This document shows positions 31,034-33,175 of a DNA stretch of 33,175 nt, in pieces. The stretch lies in NCBI GenBank assembly GCA_021794645.1, contig JAJYQK010000113.1, positions 1-33,175 of the forward strand, read 5' to 3'. The stretch is from Actinomycetes bacterium. GTDB taxonomy: Bacteria; Actinomycetota; Acidimicrobiia; Acidimicrobiales; Bog-793. Position 1 is the first letter of the stretch, and the number at the start of each line of letters is the position of its first letter. The notes under the pieces were generated by a model. It did not search any database. It was not told the origin of the DNA and saw nothing but the letters and a program-made list of their open reading frames with translations. The translations under genes were made by a program, and so were the position numbers.

Positions 31034-31701
31034 GCGCCCGCCGGCAGCACAACGAAGAGCTGGCGGGCGAGGGCCGGGCCGAGGGCGACTGCCGCCCCGT
31101 CGATGTCGAGGGTGGCCGCCCCGTCGGGCCCCTTGGCGAGGATCGTCCCCTCCGTCCCGGGCACGAAGCCGGTCTCGCTCAGGTACTCGAGCGCGGCGGC
31201 ATCCACCTCCACCTGCTCGGTGATGCGGGCCAGCCGCACCCGGGAGCCTGCCGGCACCTCGGCGAGGGCCACCTGGTGGTCGGCGACGGGTGGTCCGCCC
31301 GGGATCGGGTTGCCGTGCGGGCAGGTTGCGGGGTTGTCGAGGAGGGCGACGAAGCGGGCCTCCACCTCGTCTGAGATGACGTGCTCCCAGCGGCCCGCCT
31401 CGATGTGGGCCTTGGCCCAGGGGAGGCCGACGACATCGACGAGGAAGCGCTCGGCCAGGCGGTGCTTGCGCACGACGCTCTCGGCCCGGCGCCTCCCCTG
31501 GGGCGTGAGGGCGACGCCCCGCACCCGCGGCTCGAGGTAGCCCTCGGCCTCGAGCCGGTGGACCATCTCCGAGACGGACTGGGCCGAGTGGCCGAGCCGG
31601 TCGACGAGGCGGGCCTGGATGACCGGCACCCCCTCCTCCTCGAGGGAGTGGATGGTCTCTAGATACTCCTCCAGGGGAGGGTGGAATCCGTCCGGCGGCA
31701 C
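31030..31701 (-). CDS. DtxR-family metal-dependent repressor
   Basis: A 223-residue regulator with the full three-domain plan: winged helix (EEYLETIHSLEEEG through HSAQSVSEMVHRLEAEGYL), metal-binding dimerisation domain (RKHRLAERFLVDVVGL, IEAGRWEHVISDEVE, CPHGNPIPG) and a C-terminal FeoA/SH3-like domain. By alignment with IdeR, ancillary-site His79, Glu83 and His98 are kept, as are Glu105 and His106. The Met10 position is Glu (as in the acidic MntR type) and the Cys102 position is Gly. Metal specificity is therefore uncertain. GTG 31701 is chosen over an ATG at 31722 because it gives the family N-terminus and lies 7 bases after a TACGAT -10. Confidence 0.9.
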   Translation of the reverse strand: MPPDGFHPPLEEYLETIHSLEEEGVPVIQARLVDRLGHSAQSVSEMVHRLEAEGYLEPRVRGVALTPQGRRRAESVVRKHRLAERFLVDVVGLPWAKAHIEAGRWEHVISDEVEARFVALLDNPATCPHGNPIPGGPPVADHQVALAEVPAGSRVRLARITEQVEVDAAALEYLSETGFVPGTEGTILAKGPDGAATLDIDGAAVALGPALARQLFVVLPAGA

Positions 31702-31708
31702 CGACGCG

Positions 31709-31722
31709 ATCGTACCTACCAT
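31709..31722. promoter_or_regulatory. Back-to-back -10 elements of dtxR-like gene and polA
   Basis: TACGAT (minus strand, 31714-31709) is followed by 7 bases and GTG 31701. TACCAT (plus strand, 31717-31722) is followed by 6 bases and GTG 31729. Both genes lack ribosome sites. Each -35 region must lie in the opposite gene's coding sequence, so one polymerase would exclude the other. Confidence 0.55.
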
Positions 31723-31728
31723 GGGCCC

Positions 31729-33175
31729 GTGGCTCCCTACCTCCTCCTCGACGGGCACTCGCTCGCCTTCCGGGCCTGGTTCGCCCTGCAGGAGGCGAAC
31801 CTCGTCACCTCATCGGGCCAGGAGACCCAGGCCGTCTACGGCTTCGCCGGCATGCTCGGGCGGCTCCTCGAGGACCACTCTCCCGCCGGTCTGGCGGTCG
31901 CCTTCGACCGACCCGAGCCGACCTTTCGCGACGAGATCGCAGCGGACTACAAGGCGGGGCGGGCCGCCACCCCCGAGAGCCTGCGAGACCAGATCGGGCT
32001 GATACGGCGCATGGTCGAGCTGATGGGGGTGCCCGTGGTGGAGCTCTCGGGCTTCGAGGCCGATGACGTCATCGCCACGATGGCACGCCGCCTCGACGAG
32101 GCGGGCGAGGACGTCGTCATCGTCACCGGGGACCGGGACACTTACCAGCTCGTCCACGACCCGCACGTGAAGGTGCTCTACAACAGGCGCGGGGTGACCG
32201 ACTACGTCCTCTACGACGAGGCCGGCATCGAGGAACGCACGGGCGTGCGGCCCGAGAAGTACCCCTTCCTGGCGGCGCTGCGGGGCGACCCCTCCGACAA
32301 CCTGCCCGGCGTGCCGGGGGTGGGGGAGAAGACCGCCGCCAAGCTCGTCAACAGCTACGGCGACATCGACACCTTGTTCGCCCACCTCGACGAGCTGACG
32401 CCGAAGCTGCGGGCCTCGCTCGCCGAGAGCGAGCAACGGGTCCGCCAGAACTTCGCCCTCACCCCGCTCGTGCGCGACGCCCCGGTCGAGTGCGAGCTGG
32501 CCGACCTGCGCATCGGGGGAGGCGACCGAAAGGAGCTGAACGACCTGTTCACGCTGCTCGAGATCCGTGCCCCGCGCGACAAGATCATCGCCGGCCTCGA
32601 CCGGCTGGCCGCCGGTGGCGCCGCCCCGACGGCCGGGGCGGCCGCCCCTGCCGGGCCCCTCTCGGTGATCGAGCTCGGCGCTGTCGAGGAGGCGAGAGAG
32701 GCACTGGCGGCCCTCGCCGAGCGGGGCGGCGGGCTCGCCGTCGAGGCGGAGTGGGCGGGCCAGCCCGGTCGCTCCGACCTGCTCGGCCTGGCCTTCTCCC
32801 CGCTTCCGCCCGACCCGGTGGGAGGAGGCGACCGGGTCGCCTACTACCTCGGTCGCCCGCTCTTCGAGCCGGTGCGGGCCGAGCTCACCCGCCTGCTCGA
32901 GACGGCCCAGGGGGGTGAGCGAAGGCTGGTCGTCTTCCGGGCCAAGGAGCTCATGCGGGGCCTCGCCCCCCTCGGGCTGGGGCTGAGCGGCCTCGACCTC
33001 GACCTGGCCGTGGCGTCCTACCTGGCCGACCCCGGCGGCGCCCCGGGCGACCTCGAGGCGCTCGGGGAGGTCGCCGCGCCGGCATCTGGCTCCACCCAGC
33101 TCGGCTTCGACGTCTCGGGCGATGAGGGGGGGAGCGGGACCGCCGCCGCCGCCGGCGAGCGGGCGGCCCGGGCAG
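31729..33175 (+). CDS. polA: DNA polymerase I (5' portion, cut by window end)
   Basis: Replication and repair polymerase; 482 residues are visible and the frame is open at the edge. Residues 1-300 form the 5'-nuclease: LLLDGHSLAFRAWFAL, DRPEPTFRDEIAADYKAGR, GFEADDVIATMA, IVTGDRDTYQLV and the helix-hairpin-helix GDPSDNLPGVPGVGEKTAAKLV. Next comes an Ala/Pro-rich linker, then the 3'-5' exonuclease-like domain. There the motif I acidic pair is degraded (GLAVEAEWAGQP), as in other actinobacterial PolA proteins that lack proofreading. The polymerase domain lies beyond the window. GTG 31729 is 6 bases after TACCAT and begins exactly at the family N-terminus. Confidence 0.96.
   Translation, partial: MAPYLLLDGHSLAFRAWFALQEANLVTSSGQETQAVYGFAGMLGRLLEDHSPAGLAVAFDRPEPTFRDEIAADYKAGRAATPESLRDQIGLIRRMVELMGVPVVELSGFEADDVIATMARRLDEAGEDVVIVTGDRDTYQLVHDPHVKVLYNRRGVTDYVLYDEAGIEERTGVRPEKYPFLAALRGDPSDNLPGVPGVGEKTAAKLVNSYGDIDTLFAHLDELTPKLRASLAESEQRVRQNFALTPLVRDAPVECELADLRIGGGDRKELNDLFTLLEIRAPRDKIIAGLDRLAAGGAAPTAGAAAPAGPLSVIELGAVEEAREALAALAERGGGLAVEAEWAGQPGRSDLLGLAFSPLPPDPVGGGDRVAYYLGRPLFEPVRAELTRLLETAQGGERRLVVFRAKELMRGLAPLGLGLSGLDLDLAVASYLADPGGAPGDLEALGEVAAPASGSTQLGFDVSGDEGGSGTAAAAGERAARA

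Overview
This is a high-G+C, gene-dense chromosomal segment from an actinobacterium. It carries no phage, insertion sequence, CRISPR array or other sign of recent transfer. Three things point to Actinomycetota: the infC-rpmI-rplT-rRNA methyltransferase-pheS-pheT order, an ANTAR response regulator close to polA (both as in Mycobacterium), and a 37-residue Lys-rich protein of an actinobacterial type. The combination suggests an early-branching class such as Acidimicrobiia. That placement is inference; a 16S rRNA or marker-gene search would settle it.

Layout. (1) 52-5077, plus strand: rpe, a MogA/MoaB-like gene, ribD, ribBA, ribH, hisG and a small cold-shock-domain gene. Neighbours overlap by 1-4 bases except at ribD/ribBA, so this reads as one translationally coupled operon. 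(2) 5074-7392: a DUF1844-like gene diverges from an MFS transporter whose promoter carries an 18-bp TetR-type palindrome. (3) 7604-13453: translation genes infC (ATC start), rpmI, rplT, a SpoU methyltransferase (apparent CTG start), pheS and pheT. (4) 13700-18483: accessory genes, namely a TRIC/UPF0126 membrane protein, a secreted DUF1906/GH25-like protein, two small proteins, a membrane-anchored small protein and a UbiB-family kinase. (5) 18518-22907, minus strand: a fatty-acid synthase operon in the order fabD-fabH-fabG-acpP-fabF. Its FabD carries a C-terminal biotinyl/lipoyl-like domain without an attachment lysine. (6) 23018-27138: an EEP-family hydrolase, a membrane diguanylate cyclase with a repeat-built Gly/Asn tail, a lipoprotein, a DinB-like protein and tRNA-Leu(CAA). 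(7) 27195-33175: a fused ECF transporter (S-like plus two ATPases) with EcfT, a coiled-coil protein, a PdtaR-like regulator, a DtxR-family repressor and the 5' two-thirds or less of polA.

Cross-cutting expression signals. At least eight genes start 6-8 bases after a TANNNT -10 element with no Shine-Dalgarno sequence, so they are probably leaderless. Two genes, ribD and the methyltransferase, seem to start at CTG codons that overlap the upstream TGA as CTGA. At every convergent junction a hairpin without a T-tract lies on or near the facing stop codons. The dtxR and polA start codons are only 27 bases apart, with both -10 elements packed between them. No wholly new multi-gene system is evident. 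The FabD fusion, the inverted-topology diguanylate cyclase and these expression signals are the most distinctive elements.
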